Shown: positions 48,836 through 57,513, numbered from the stretch's first letter. The stretch is DNA of 64,000 nucleotides from Roseibium sp. TrichSKD4 (GCF_000148725.1 NZ_GL476318.1:1-64000); one strand, 5' to 3'. Made by a program: numbers and translations. The notes: generated from the letters alone by a model not told the origin.

Positions 48836-50323
48836 ATGACTAAACGGAAAAACGTCGCAGTCATCGGAGGCGGCGTCAGCGGCTTAGCTGCTGCCAAGAC
48901 CTTTGACGAGCGCGGACACAGGGTATTCGGCTTTGAGCGCAGCCATGATTTTGGGGGAGTGTGGGAGCTCTCCCGCTCTTATCCGGATGTGCAAACACAA
49001 TCTCCGAAAGACCTCTACTGCTATACCGATCACCCGATGCCTGAAGAGTATCCGGAATGGCCGAAGGGGCCGCAGGTCCATGCTTATCTGAAGTCATACG
49101 CGGATAAGCACAATCTGGAACGGCTCTTTCATCTCAACACGAACATCCTGCATATGGATCGCAGGGCAGACGGCAATCCGGGCTGGACGCTCGAAATCCA
49201 GAGCGGCAACAACATCTGGAAGCAAGATTTCGATTTCGTTGCCATCTGCACCGGCCAGTTCTCGGACAAGAACATCATCGCCCATCCCGGTCAGGACACG
49301 TTTTGCGAAGCTGGCGGCAAGGTGATGCACAGCTCGGAGTATACCGAAACCTCCATGGCACAAGGCCAGGATGTTGTGGTGCTGGGCGGTTCAAAATCCG
49401 CCACAGATATCGCCGTGAATGCCGCCAACAACGGCGCACGTTCTGTCACGCTGGTATATCGGGAACCAGTCTGGCGGGTGCCCTATTTCATTGGAGGCAT
49501 CAATTTCAAACGTCTCCTTTACATGCGTGCGCAGGAGCAGCAGTTCAACGGCTGGCAACCGTCCTTCATGGGCAAGCTGCTATCGACCGTTTTCAAGCCG
49601 CTAATCTGGGCAAACTTCCGTGGCCTTGAAACTCTGTTGAAGCTTCAGCTTGGACTGAAGAAATGGGACATGGTGCCGGATACGCCGATAGAAAAGGAAG
49701 CGTCCTGTTCCCTGCCCATCGTGACCCCCGGCTTGTTCGAGGGTTTTGAAAGCGGCAGGATCAAGCCGATCCGGGGAACATATGACCGCTATGAAGACGG
49801 CAAGGTGGTTCTGACCACCGGCGACAAGGTGCCCTGCACCCTGTCTGTTCTGGCGGTCGGCTGGAAGCTCGGCATCCCTTATCTGGCAGAGGAATACCGA
49901 AAGAAACTCATCGATCATGACGGTCTCTACCGGGTCTACAGGATTTCGGTGAATCCTGACCTTCCGGACATGGGCTTTGTCGGTTTCAACTCCAGTTTCT
50001 GCACGATCCTGTCGGCAGAAATGATTGCCAACTGGCTGGTACGATATGCCGACGGCCAGCTTGTCAATCAGCCGTCCGACGCAGACATGCGCAAGAACAT
50101 CGACGCTATGCTGGACTGGAAACGAAACCAGCGGCCCGCGGCACAAGTATATGCCGGACTTTGCTCTGCCCCGTTCCACTTCCGCCACTTCGATGAACTT
50201 CTGGCCGATATGGGCGCTGCAAAACACAAACGCAGCAACCCGCTCGCCGAGCAGTTTTCCTATCCAAATGCGCCAGCCTATGGGGAGTTTCTCGCTAGTA
50301 CACCACAATACCAGGCAGGATAG
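48836..50323 (+). CDS. Flavin-containing monooxygenase (FMO/Baeyer-Villiger-like)
   Basis: 495 residues. FAD loop NVAVIGGGVSGLAAAKTFDERG at the N-terminus, NADPH loop DVVVLGGSKSATDIAVNAANNGA near residue 180, and between them GKVMHSSEYTE, the counterpart of the FMO fingerprint. FADH2-dependent monooxygenation of a small organic substrate is the likely reaction. The C-terminal third contains hydrophobic segments but no clear membrane helix. It follows the cupin gene and should be under the same AraC regulator. The substrate is unknown; the plant/fungal-like FMO fold and lone NADPH site exclude a two-component flavin reductase system. Confidence 0.88.
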   Translation: MTKRKNVAVIGGGVSGLAAAKTFDERGHRVFGFERSHDFGGVWELSRSYPDVQTQSPKDLYCYTDHPMPEEYPEWPKGPQVHAYLKSYADKHNLERLFHLNTNILHMDRRADGNPGWTLEIQSGNNIWKQDFDFVAICTGQFSDKNIIAHPGQDTFCEAGGKVMHSSEYTETSMAQGQDVVVLGGSKSATDIAVNAANNGARSVTLVYREPVWRVPYFIGGINFKRLLYMRAQEQQFNGWQPSFMGKLLSTVFKPLIWANFRGLETLLKLQLGLKKWDMVPDTPIEKEASCSLPIVTPGLFEGFESGRIKPIRGTYDRYEDGKVVLTTGDKVPCTLSVLAVGWKLGIPYLAEEYRKKLIDHDGLYRVYRISVNPDLPDMGFVGFNSSFCTILSAEMIANWLVRYADGQLVNQPSDADMRKNIDAMLDWKRNQRPAAQVYAGLCSAPFHFRHFDELLADMGAAKHKRSNPLAEQFSYPNAPAYGEFLASTPQYQAG

Positions 50324-50338
50324 TCTTGGAAAGACAAA

Positions 50339-50366
50339 GCCCCGCGAGAACAAGTTCTTGCGGGGC
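50339..50366 (-). terminator. Stem-loop terminator after rnpB, also behind the monooxygenase gene
   Basis: A near-perfect 28-base hairpin: GCCCCGC, then AGAAC with its mate GTTCT, then GCGGGGC, with a two-base loop. It lies directly after the 3' end of the RNase P RNA on the minus strand, followed by CTTTGTCTTT, and 15 bases after the monooxygenase stop on the plus strand. T-runs are short on both sides. Confidence 0.75.
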
Positions 50367-50373
50367 AAAAACT

Positions 50374-50783
50374 AATAGCCAGTCGGCCTGTAAGCCGGGT
50401 TCTGTATGGCCCGCAGGCAAGCCTGCGAACGTGACAGCCATTCATCTGTGACGCTTATTGCCAAGCGCCTCTCGCAACCTACCCGGACAACTGGCCTGGA
50501 AACCGGCCTGGGCAAAGCCCGCGTTATCCCTATTCGGTTTTGCTCCCGGTGGGGTTTACCATGCCGCGTTCGTTGCCGCCCGCGCGGTGGGCTCTTACCC
50601 CACCCTTTCACCCTTACCCCGCAGTCGATATTGCTACCGGATCGGGGCGGTTTGCTTTCTGTGGCACTTTCCCTAAGGTCGCCCTCGCCGGGTGTTACCC
50701 GGCACCGTGTTTCCATGGAGCCCGGACTTTCCTCCCCCGCGGCCTTTCAGCACTTGCGGCAGCGGCTGTCTGACCGACTGGCT
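50374..50783 (-). ncRNA. rnpB: RNase P RNA (bacterial type A)
   Basis: The minus-strand RNA contains the diagnostic 5' block GAGGAAAGTCCGGGCTCC followed by a helix-rich middle, GGGTAACACCCGGCGAGGG, GGTAAACCCCACCGGGAGC, and the 3' block AGAACCCGGCTTACAGGCCG. The 5' end AGCCAGTCGG (50783-50774) pairs with the 3' end CCGACTGGCT (50386-50377), closing the molecule at about 410 nt. RNase P RNA is the catalyst that removes the 5' leader of tRNA precursors, working with the RnpA protein. Ends are estimated from this pairing and from the promoter just upstream. Confidence 0.96.
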
Positions 50784-50789
50784 CGCGAG

Positions 50790-50818
50790 GCAATAGGTGG
50801 CTTTCAAGGTCAGGTCAA
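50790..50818 (-). promoter_or_regulatory. Promoter of rnpB
   Basis: On the minus strand TTGACC (50818-50813), 17 bases, TATTGC (50795-50790), with transcription expected to start near 50783, where the RNA end is predicted from pairing. The -35 element overlaps the TGA stop codon of the MocR-type gene. Confidence 0.75.
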
Positions 50819-52275
50819 GCCGCTCCATCCAAAAGCGAGCGCAACTGTCGGGCAAAGGAGGTCATTTGCAGCTCATTGGCGTCAGCAAACCCGACCAAGA
50901 GCCCCCGCATTTGCGCCTGCCCGAGATAAGACTGGCTAACCGGGGAAACGGAAAACCCGCGCTTTTGAAGGGCGGTCGCCAGCTCGCAATCGTCGTGCCC
51001 GCTATTGAGCTGCAGCACCAACTGAACGTTTCCCGTTGGTGGTTCGACGGAGATGCGATTTCCGAGGATATCGCGGAAGATGCGAACCATCAGTCGACCA
51101 CGGCTCTCATACTCCTGCCGGATGCGCCGCAGATGCGAGCGGTAATGGCCACTTTCGATGAAGTCGGCCAGAGCCGCCTGAACATGCACATTTGCAATAC
51201 AGCCAGTATATCGAAAGAGGCGTTGCAGCGGTTCGACCAGAGCATCGGGCACAACACAAAAGGCAATTCGCAGTCCGGGCAAAAGGCTCTTTGAAAACGT
51301 GCCGAGATAGATGACCTCGCCCTCCTCTGCCAAACCCTGCATGGCGGCGACAGGTCTGCTTTCGAAGAGGAACTCGCTGTCATAATCATCTTCGAGGATG
51401 ATTGCCCCTGACCGCCGCGCCCGCTCGATAAGCGCAAGCCTGCGGGCAAGCGACATCTTCACGCCAAGCGGAAACTGATGGGACGGACTGACATAGATCA
51501 GCCTCGGATCAGGCACCTCTCCTTTCGGGGGAACCGTGCAGCCTTCTGCGTCAACCGGAATGCCGGATGGGGTGAGCCCAGCACTCAGAAAGGCCGAGCG
51601 TGCGCCCAGATAACCCGGATCCTCGATCCAAACGGCATCCCCCGGATCAGCCAGAGCCGTTGCCAGGGAAGTCAATGTTCCCTGCATGGTCGAGGTGATG
51701 ATGATCTGGTCGGGTTTGGCCCGCACGCAGCGCTCACTGGAAAGATAGGTCGCCAGCGTTTCCTTCAGCGGACGATACCCGGTCGCATCGTGATACAGCA
51801 GGAAATCACTTTTGAGACTGCGCACCGCCCGCCGCAGACATCTTGCCCACATGTCATAGGGGAAGAGATCACGCGCCGGAGCCCCGGACTGCAGAACGCC
51901 TGCCCCTTTGGCCCAATAGGGTCCACGGTAATCCGCCGTCTGCCGCTCCCCCCGTTTTGACAAACGCGGCCTGAACGCAGGAGCCTCCGAGACTTGCGAT
52001 TTGCCTTCAAGCTCCATGTTTCCAGCAACAACCGGCGACGCACCGCGTTTCACCGTGACAATGCTTTCCGCCTTCAGGAGATCATAAGCCGTGTTGACCG
52101 AATTGCGGGACACACCAAGGTGCTGAGCCAGCTCACGCGACGACGGCAGCCTGTGACCGGGCGCAAGCATCTGCTTTTGAACCGCGACCCTCAACGAGCG
52201 ATAGATTTGTTCCGGGATGGGAAGCGGCGCAGACTTGTCGATCTCTATCAGACTGGGCGCAAGCAGTGGTTCCAT
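50815..52275 (-). CDS. MocR-type regulator (GntR winged helix + aminotransferase domain)
   Basis: 486 residues. The N-terminal winged helix reads PIPEQIYRSLRVAVQKQMLAPGHRLPSSRELAQHLGVSRNSVNTAYDLLKAE; after a linker comes a class-I aminotransferase fold with EDDYDSEFLFESRP and the PLP lysine in YLGTFSKSLLPGLRIAF. Members of this family use PLP (alone or as an aldimine with an amino acid or amine) as effector; examples are PdxR, GabR, TauR and DdlR. The divergent neighbour is a flavin/PNPOx-like protein, and a 27-bp palindrome lies between them, so the pair is probably one regulatory unit. ATG 52275 starts MEPLLAPSLIEI; the frame is open upstream across the divergent promoter and beyond. Confidence 0.93.
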   Translation of the reverse strand: MEPLLAPSLIEIDKSAPLPIPEQIYRSLRVAVQKQMLAPGHRLPSSRELAQHLGVSRNSVNTAYDLLKAESIVTVKRGASPVVAGNMELEGKSQVSEAPAFRPRLSKRGERQTADYRGPYWAKGAGVLQSGAPARDLFPYDMWARCLRRAVRSLKSDFLLYHDATGYRPLKETLATYLSSERCVRAKPDQIIITSTMQGTLTSLATALADPGDAVWIEDPGYLGARSAFLSAGLTPSGIPVDAEGCTVPPKGEVPDPRLIYVSPSHQFPLGVKMSLARRLALIERARRSGAIILEDDYDSEFLFESRPVAAMQGLAEEGEVIYLGTFSKSLLPGLRIAFCVVPDALVEPLQRLFRYTGCIANVHVQAALADFIESGHYRSHLRRIRQEYESRGRLMVRIFRDILGNRISVEPPTGNVQLVLQLNSGHDDCELATALQKRGFSVSPVSQSYLGQAQMRGLLVGFADANELQMTSFARQLRSLLDGAA

Positions 52276-52285
52276 GATTTTTCCA

Positions 52286-52312
52286 AAACTGGCTCTTATA
52301 AAGATCCAGTTT
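52286..52312. promoter_or_regulatory. 27-bp palindrome, candidate MocR operator
   Basis: AAACTGG - N - TCTT - ATA - AAGA - N - CCAGTTT: eleven base pairs on each side match perfectly except for one position per arm. It starts 11 bases upstream of the MocR start codon and lies 46 bases before the partner gene, so it can control both directions. Confidence 0.75.
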
Positions 52313-52358
52313 AAGCCGGTAGAGAGGAGTTGCAAGCGAATTGAAAGAAGCCGGACCA

Positions 52359-53048
52359 ATGACCGACACTGATCTGAAGACAAGACCCGCCGACGAGGCA
52401 GCAGACCGCCCGGCCTATGCAAAAATCCGCCAAATGAACCGGGGCGGGTACGACCGCGACCTCGCCTATGACATTCTGGACAAGGGAATGATCGCACATG
52501 TGGGTTTCATCGCCGACGACCGCCCAATGGTCATTCCGATGATCTACGGCCGGATTGGCGACACTCTTTATATCCACGGCGCCTCAACAACGCGGATCAT
52601 CAAGAAAGTTGGTGAAACCGCTCCTCTGTCATTCACCGTGACCCTGATTGATGGCTTTGTCGTCTCCCGCGCCACATTTCACAACTCAATGAACTACCGC
52701 TGCGCCATTGTTCATGGGGCTGCACAGCATGTGACAGATAAGGGCGAGATCGAACAGGCGCTCATCACAATGACGGATCACCTGATGCCCGGTCGCTGGG
52801 ACGAGTCCCGTCCGATGCTCCCCAAGGAGCTGAAGGCAACCGGTGTGCTCGCGCTCGATATCGAGCATATCTCCACAAAAGTGCGCACAGGCCCTCCGGG
52901 TGAGGACGCTGAAGACCTCGACCTGCCGATTTGGGGAGGCGTTGTACCGGTGACCACAGCACTGGGCGCTCCCGTTCCCGACGCGCATGTGAAAACCGAC
53001 GTTCCAGCTCCTGCGTCCTTGCAAGCAGCTCAGCGAAAATTTCTGTAG
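52359..53048 (+). CDS. Pyridoxamine 5'-phosphate oxidase-like flavin-binding protein
   Basis: 229 residues with a split beta-barrel of the PNPOx/FMN-binding superfamily: ILDKGMIAHVGFIADDRPMVIPMIYGRIGDTLYIHGASTTRIIKKV, then APLSFTVTLIDGFVVSRATFHNSMNYRCAIVHGAAQHV. It resembles the family often found beside MocR regulators in proteobacteria. These proteins bind FMN or heme-related ligands; the reaction is not proven and it lacks the substrate motif of true PdxH. ATG 52359 is used; a TTG at 52341, eleven bases after an AGGAG, gives six more residues and may be the true start. It ends 11 bases before the convergent dehydrogenase gene. Confidence 0.85.
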   Translation: MTDTDLKTRPADEAADRPAYAKIRQMNRGGYDRDLAYDILDKGMIAHVGFIADDRPMVIPMIYGRIGDTLYIHGASTTRIIKKVGETAPLSFTVTLIDGFVVSRATFHNSMNYRCAIVHGAAQHVTDKGEIEQALITMTDHLMPGRWDESRPMLPKELKATGVLALDIEHISTKVRTGPPGEDAEDLDLPIWGGVVPVTTALGAPVPDAHVKTDVPAPASLQAAQRKFL

Positions 53049-53059
53049 AGCGATACCCG

Positions 53060-53869
53060 CTATTGCGCGGTCCATCCCCCGTCAATGGGTAGGGAAATAC
53101 CGGTAATATTGTGCGCAATCGGGTTGGCGAGCCAAAGGATGGCCTGCCCGATTTCCTCTGGCTTGGATGTGCGAAGGCTTGGCTGCTTTTCTGACAAAAG
53201 ATCAGCAATGGCCTCCGTACACCCCACACCAAGCTGCTCTCCGCGCGCTACGATCTGCGGCTCAATGATTGCTGTTTCAGTCCATCCCGGACAAATGCAA
53301 TTGACTGTGACCCCACCCGTTTCCCGTGATCCGACTGAGGCATATTCCAGTGCTGCCACGCGCGACATTCCCACAAGGCCAAATTTGGAAGCGACATACG
53401 GGCTCTTATCCTTTGAGGCGACCAATCCGTGGACCGACGCAATATTCACCACTCGGCCATATCCACGTTCAGCCATTTTAGGCAGGGCCCGCCGCATGGT
53501 GTGAAACGCCCCGGACAAGTTCACCGCCAGTATCATATCCCAGGTTTCCCGGCTGAGATCAGCCATGGAGCCCGTCTTTTGAATGCCTGCATTGTTGACC
53601 AGAATATCTGCGCCGCCCCAGCTCTCCATCTCGCTCATCATTTGATCAATGGCATCTGGATCGCGCATATCAGCATCGAAAAACCGGGCTTCCGGCGCAC
53701 CCGCGGCCTTTATTTCGGCAACAGCGGCGTCCGCCTGTTCAGCGTTCGCCAATCCATGAACGCCAATACGCGCGCCTTGTGCGGCCAATGTTTTGGCGAT
53801 TGCCAATCCAATCCCTTGCACCGAGCCGGTGATCAGCGCCGTCTTTCCCCTCAACATCCCCTCGTTCAC
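53060..53869 (-). CDS. Short-chain dehydrogenase, 3-hydroxybutyrate dehydrogenase-like
   Basis: 269 residues. Nucleotide loop ALITGSVQGIGLAIAKTLAAQGA, NNAG in DILVNNAGIQKTGS, catalytic Ser-Tyr-Lys in NIASVHGLVASKDKSPYVASKFGLVG, and CICPGWTET. The stretch SVHGLVAS-x-x-KSPYVA is characteristic of D-3-hydroxybutyrate dehydrogenase (BdhA), which converts 3-hydroxybutyrate to acetoacetate with NAD+. The GTG start at 53869 overlaps the upstream ligase stop as GTGA, with GAGGAG eight bases away. The ligase/dehydrogenase pair suggests short acyl or ketone-body metabolism; other SDR substrates remain possible. Confidence 0.88.
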   Translation of the reverse strand: MNEGMLRGKTALITGSVQGIGLAIAKTLAAQGARIGVHGLANAEQADAAVAEIKAAGAPEARFFDADMRDPDAIDQMMSEMESWGGADILVNNAGIQKTGSMADLSRETWDMILAVNLSGAFHTMRRALPKMAERGYGRVVNIASVHGLVASKDKSPYVASKFGLVGMSRVAALEYASVGSRETGGVTVNCICPGWTETAIIEPQIVARGEQLGVGCTEAIADLLSEKQPSLRTSKPEEIGQAILWLANPIAHNITGISLPIDGGWTAQ

Positions 53870-55407
53870 GTCGCCATCTCCTCACTTTCAAGCCTTTTGC
53901 GCAGTTCGGTCTTCAAAACCTTGCCGTAACTGTTTTTCGGCAGCTCATCCAAAAAGACATAACGCTTGGGTCGCTTGAACCGGGCCATATTGGCAAGGCA
54001 GTGCTCATCCAGATCCTCAGAAGTGATCGAATTCCCGCCAGTTTTAACCACAAAGGCAATAACCACCTCACCCCATTTCACATCCGGCTGGCCAACCACC
54101 GAAACCTCGTGCACCTGATCCAACTGCAACAACACCTCTTCCACTTCTCTCGGATAAATATTGGTGCCACCGGAAATGATCACGTCTTTCGACCGGTCGG
54201 TCAGGGTCAGGAACCCATCTTCATCGAGATATCCGATATCTCCGGTATGGAGCCACCCATCGCGAAGAGCATTGGCTGTCGCCTCCGGGTTCTGCCAATA
54301 CCCGAGCATCACGGCAGATCCTCGCACCGTGATCTCTCCGGGGGCGCCGACAGCGCATGGCTTACCGTTTTCATCGACGATAAGAACATCGCCGCATGAT
54401 TGCGCACGACCTACCGACCCTAAACGGGTTTTCCAATTTGGGTGGTCGCGATCACAGACTAGATCCCGCGAAAGCGACGTAATGCACATCGGACATTCGC
54501 CCTGCCCGTAAATCTGAACAAATCGCGGTCCCATGACCTCAACAGCATCGAGAATATCCGCCACATACATTGGGCCGCCGCCATAAATGATGGTGCGAAT
54601 TCCCTCGCCCGTTTTTCCCTTCTCCCGTGCAACATCGAAAAGGCGCTTGACCATGGTGGGCGCTGCAAACATATGAACGCTGCCCAAATGGCGCGCTAAA
54701 TCCAGAATTTCATCCGCATCAAAACCGCCACTTGTCGGAACGCAATGCGCAGCACCTTTTAATGTATGCATAAAATTATAGACACCGGCCCCATGCGACA
54801 TCGGCGCAGCGTAAAGGATCGTATCATCCGTGCGAACGTCATCGACGTCAGCGAAATAACTGAGAGACATGGTCTGAAGGTTGCCATGGCTCATCATGAC
54901 GCCTTTCGGCTGACCTGTGGTGCCAGACGTGTAGAACAGCCAAGCCAGATCATCCTTGGTACGTGTGACCGGAGCTGTAAACCCAGCCCCTGTAGTGACC
55001 AACTCCTGATAGTCCGCGCTGTTCACATCGATAATTTCCGTTCCAGCCGGACAAATATCCTGGTCTCCGCCAAACGCATCTTTACCTGCGACAAACACCA
55101 GACGGGCACCGGAGTTCTCTAAGATGAAACCTGCTTCCTTGGGATGCAGCTTGTAGTTAACCGGCACCACAGCCCCGCCGAGATACAAAACAGCGTAAAG
55201 GCACTCCAGATAAGCCACATGATTGGACATATAGATGCCAACCCGATCGCCCGGCTGAAGCGAGAAGCGGGTCTTCAGCCCGGACGCAAGGCCGCGAACA
55301 CGGTTTTCGAACGCGGTGTAGGACGCAACGACTTCAGTTCCCGACAGGATTGCTGGGCGGTCGCCATAAAGCCTGACACACCGGTTCAACCATTCAGCGA
55401 TGTTCAT
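53866..55407 (-). CDS. Acyl-CoA synthetase (AMP-forming, ANL family)
   Basis: 513 residues. AMP-binding signature LAWLFYTSGTTGQPKGVMMSHGN, a second motif GGGPMYVADILDAVE, then VQIYGQGECPM, WLHTGDIGYLDEDGF, and the hinge/C-terminal domain DRSKDVIISGGTNIYPREVEEVLL with the catalytic lysine in PKNSYGKVLKTELR. It activates a carboxylic acid, probably a fatty or aromatic acid, to its CoA thioester. ATG 55407 (MNIAEWLNRC) is used; GGGAGGAA is upstream. It is the first gene of a two-gene operon with the dehydrogenase. Confidence 0.92.
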   Translation of the reverse strand: MNIAEWLNRCVRLYGDRPAILSGTEVVASYTAFENRVRGLASGLKTRFSLQPGDRVGIYMSNHVAYLECLYAVLYLGGAVVPVNYKLHPKEAGFILENSGARLVFVAGKDAFGGDQDICPAGTEIIDVNSADYQELVTTGAGFTAPVTRTKDDLAWLFYTSGTTGQPKGVMMSHGNLQTMSLSYFADVDDVRTDDTILYAAPMSHGAGVYNFMHTLKGAAHCVPTSGGFDADEILDLARHLGSVHMFAAPTMVKRLFDVAREKGKTGEGIRTIIYGGGPMYVADILDAVEVMGPRFVQIYGQGECPMCITSLSRDLVCDRDHPNWKTRLGSVGRAQSCGDVLIVDENGKPCAVGAPGEITVRGSAVMLGYWQNPEATANALRDGWLHTGDIGYLDEDGFLTLTDRSKDVIISGGTNIYPREVEEVLLQLDQVHEVSVVGQPDVKWGEVVIAFVVKTGGNSITSEDLDEHCLANMARFKRPKRYVFLDELPKNSYGKVLKTELRKRLESEEMAT

Positions 55408-55530
55408 GGGTGTATTCGTTCCTCCCAAAACGACCACAGGAAATTCTTTTGCAGTGGTCCATATTTTGATCGGAAGAACAAGGGCTTCACATGAGAATGC
55501 GGTCTACTCACGGTGCCTACAAACGCGCAA

Positions 55531-55550
55531 CGGCGTGCCGAAGCACGCCG
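55531..55550 (-). terminator. UUCG-capped hairpin after the flagellin gene
   Basis: An eight-base stem CGGCGTGC / GCACGCCG capped on the minus strand by TTCG, 34 bases after the flagellin stop codon. There is no good T-run (GTTTG only), so it is an mRNA-stabilising end or a weak terminator. Confidence 0.6.
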
Positions 55551-55584
55551 CCTACGCGAGACTGAAGTTTGAGTGCTAAACCGC

Positions 55585-57096
55585 TTAGAACAGCGACAGC
55601 ACAGTCTGGTCTGCCTGAGAGGCAAAGGAGAGTGAGGTTGAGGCAAGCTGCTGGCGGGTCTGCAATGCCAGTAGGTTTGCACCCTCTTCGTTTGTATCTG
55701 CCAGAGTGAGCTTTCCAGCGCCCTCTTGCAGGGTGTTGATCATGGACTTCGTATAGTCTTGGCGGATTTCCACGGTCGACAAGTTGGTACCAAATTCGGA
55801 CGCCTGAGAGCGAAGGTTGGTCAAAGCGGTATTCAGGCGATCAAGAACCCGGTTAATGTCATTGTCCGAGGCAAACCCACTGTCAGACAATGCGCTGATT
55901 GTGACCCCGTCCGCATCTGCCGTAAAGTTCTCTGCATTGAAGTTGGAGTTATCACTTGCCAACGTGAGATCGGTATCGCTTTCCAATCCCACCCGACCCG
56001 TTGAGGCATTGAAATTGGCGCTTACTCCGTTGAAGTCGTCCATGAAGTCAACGAGATCATTGATCGATGTGTCTTCCTCAATTTCGAGCGAGCCGAGCTC
56101 AAAGTTGTTGCCATCGGTGAGCGTCAATGTATCACCAACCTTGAAGCTAGCATTGCTTGCCAGCAGAGATGTGCCTGCATTGGCTGCGCTTGCCGTGAGA
56201 CCGGACAGTGTTGCGGAAGTTGCCGTGGAGCCTGCTCCGTTGTTATGCAGGTTTGCACTGTCATTAGAGAATATCTTCAACTGACCAGACGTTTGATCGA
56301 ACTCGGCGCGGACACCCGGCGCACTTTCCAGTTCGGTGATGAGATCTTGAACAGTCGTTGCAGTGGTCACTGTCAGGCTGACGCCACCAACGGTCGGAGC
56401 TGCGGTTGTAGCGTCCCGTAAACGGATGACATCCCCCATAACAGCGCCAGTGAAGGCCGATAATTTTGACGCCGAATTCAAGGCTTGTCCGTCACTATCG
56501 GTAAGGGTCAGCGTCTCGCTGGCGCCCTGAATCTGGAAGGATGTTGCGGCTCCTTCACCTTGCGCAAGATCATTCAGATTAAGACCATCTTCGAGGGTCG
56601 TATCTGTATAGTCAACCGCTTCAATTGTCAGCTTGGACGTGGAATCTTCGTTAAAGATAGTGGTCAGATTGTTGCCATCACCAGCGAGAAGGTTCTTGCC
56701 TTTATAGGAGGAGTCTTTTGCAACATCTTCAATTTGCTCAAGCAGGTTATTGTACTGCTCTGCATAGTTTTTGCGCTCAAACTGACTTTGGGTCTGCAGC
56801 GCCTGATTTGCCTTTGCCTTCGCCGCTTCAACCAGATCTGTGACAGTCTGAATACCTTTATCAGCCGCTTTGATAGTCTGCAGAGACTGGCCCATGTCAT
56901 CCAGAAGCGTGCCCAGATCACGTGCCCGGCTGTTCAAGCCCGATGCTGTGAAGAAGGAATTCGTATTGTCGAGTGCGGAATTGACCTTAAGTCCGGTGGC
57001 GAGCTTGTTCTGCACGCCGGACATCAGATCTGCAGTGGACTGAAGAGTTAACAGATTCTGCCGAACGGCAGCTGACAAAGTAATATTAGATGACAT
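55585..57096 (-). CDS. Flagellin
   Basis: 503 residues from ATG 57096 (MSSNITLSAAVRQNLLTLQSTADLMSGVQNKLATGLKVNSALDN in parts). The conserved N-terminal D0/D1 helices and the C-terminal helix (LLALQTRQQLASTSLSFASQADQTVLSLF) frame a 300-residue variable middle that includes a flagellin-IN-like block (TATTVQDLITELESAPGVRAEF). No cysteine is seen. Flagellin is exported through the flagellar type III machine and forms the filament. No other flagellar gene is in the window, so this copy is away from any flagellar cluster. The 417-base gap upstream to the lytic transglycosylase shows no gene. Confidence 0.93.
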   Translation of the reverse strand: MSSNITLSAAVRQNLLTLQSTADLMSGVQNKLATGLKVNSALDNTNSFFTASGLNSRARDLGTLLDDMGQSLQTIKAADKGIQTVTDLVEAAKAKANQALQTQSQFERKNYAEQYNNLLEQIEDVAKDSSYKGKNLLAGDGNNLTTIFNEDSTSKLTIEAVDYTDTTLEDGLNLNDLAQGEGAATSFQIQGASETLTLTDSDGQALNSASKLSAFTGAVMGDVIRLRDATTAAPTVGGVSLTVTTATTVQDLITELESAPGVRAEFDQTSGQLKIFSNDSANLHNNGAGSTATSATLSGLTASAANAGTSLLASNASFKVGDTLTLTDGNNFELGSLEIEEDTSINDLVDFMDDFNGVSANFNASTGRVGLESDTDLTLASDNSNFNAENFTADADGVTISALSDSGFASDNDINRVLDRLNTALTNLRSQASEFGTNLSTVEIRQDYTKSMINTLQEGAGKLTLADTNEEGANLLALQTRQQLASTSLSFASQADQTVLSLF

Positions 57097-57513
57097 TTTC
57101 GATCCCTTTCCTGGGGCTGAAATGAATTCCACTCATCCTGAGCGGTTGAGACGAAAATGTTCTGTTAACCCTAACAAATATTTAAAAACACAGCGAAGCA
57201 AAGCCTCAGAATAGACTCACCAAAACACAGCAAAAATACTAATATCCAGCAGAATTTATACATTGAGAGATTGGACAATATAAATAATTGCGTCACATCG
57301 GCTTCTAAGGCTGCAGAGCCAATTTCTGGAGTTTGATCATGCTAAGCTGCCCAAAACAGCAATGGTTTTGTTAAAATGCGGATCAGCAAAATTTTACAAA
57401 ATTTTTTTATTTTGCAATTTGCCTTACTGGCAAAAGGGCATATCGACACAAAAAAGGGCCGGCGCTCGATGAGCAGCCGGCCCGTTTTTGCATTTTGCAA
57501 GTCGGATCAAAGA
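57097..57513. other. Gap between flagellin and lytic transglycosylase genes
   Basis: 417 bases, A+T-rich at 57130-57430. It holds the flagellin promoter (not recognised: no convincing sigma-54 or sigma-28 element found by eye) and the terminator of the transglycosylase gene. No supported gene. Confidence 0.5.
57450..57488 (-). terminator. Intrinsic terminator of the lytic transglycosylase gene
   Basis: Perfect eight-base stem GGGCCGGC / GCCGGCCC with a twelve-base loop, followed on the minus strand by CTTTTTT; the plus strand also has GTTTTT behind it, so it may work both ways. Confidence 0.92.
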
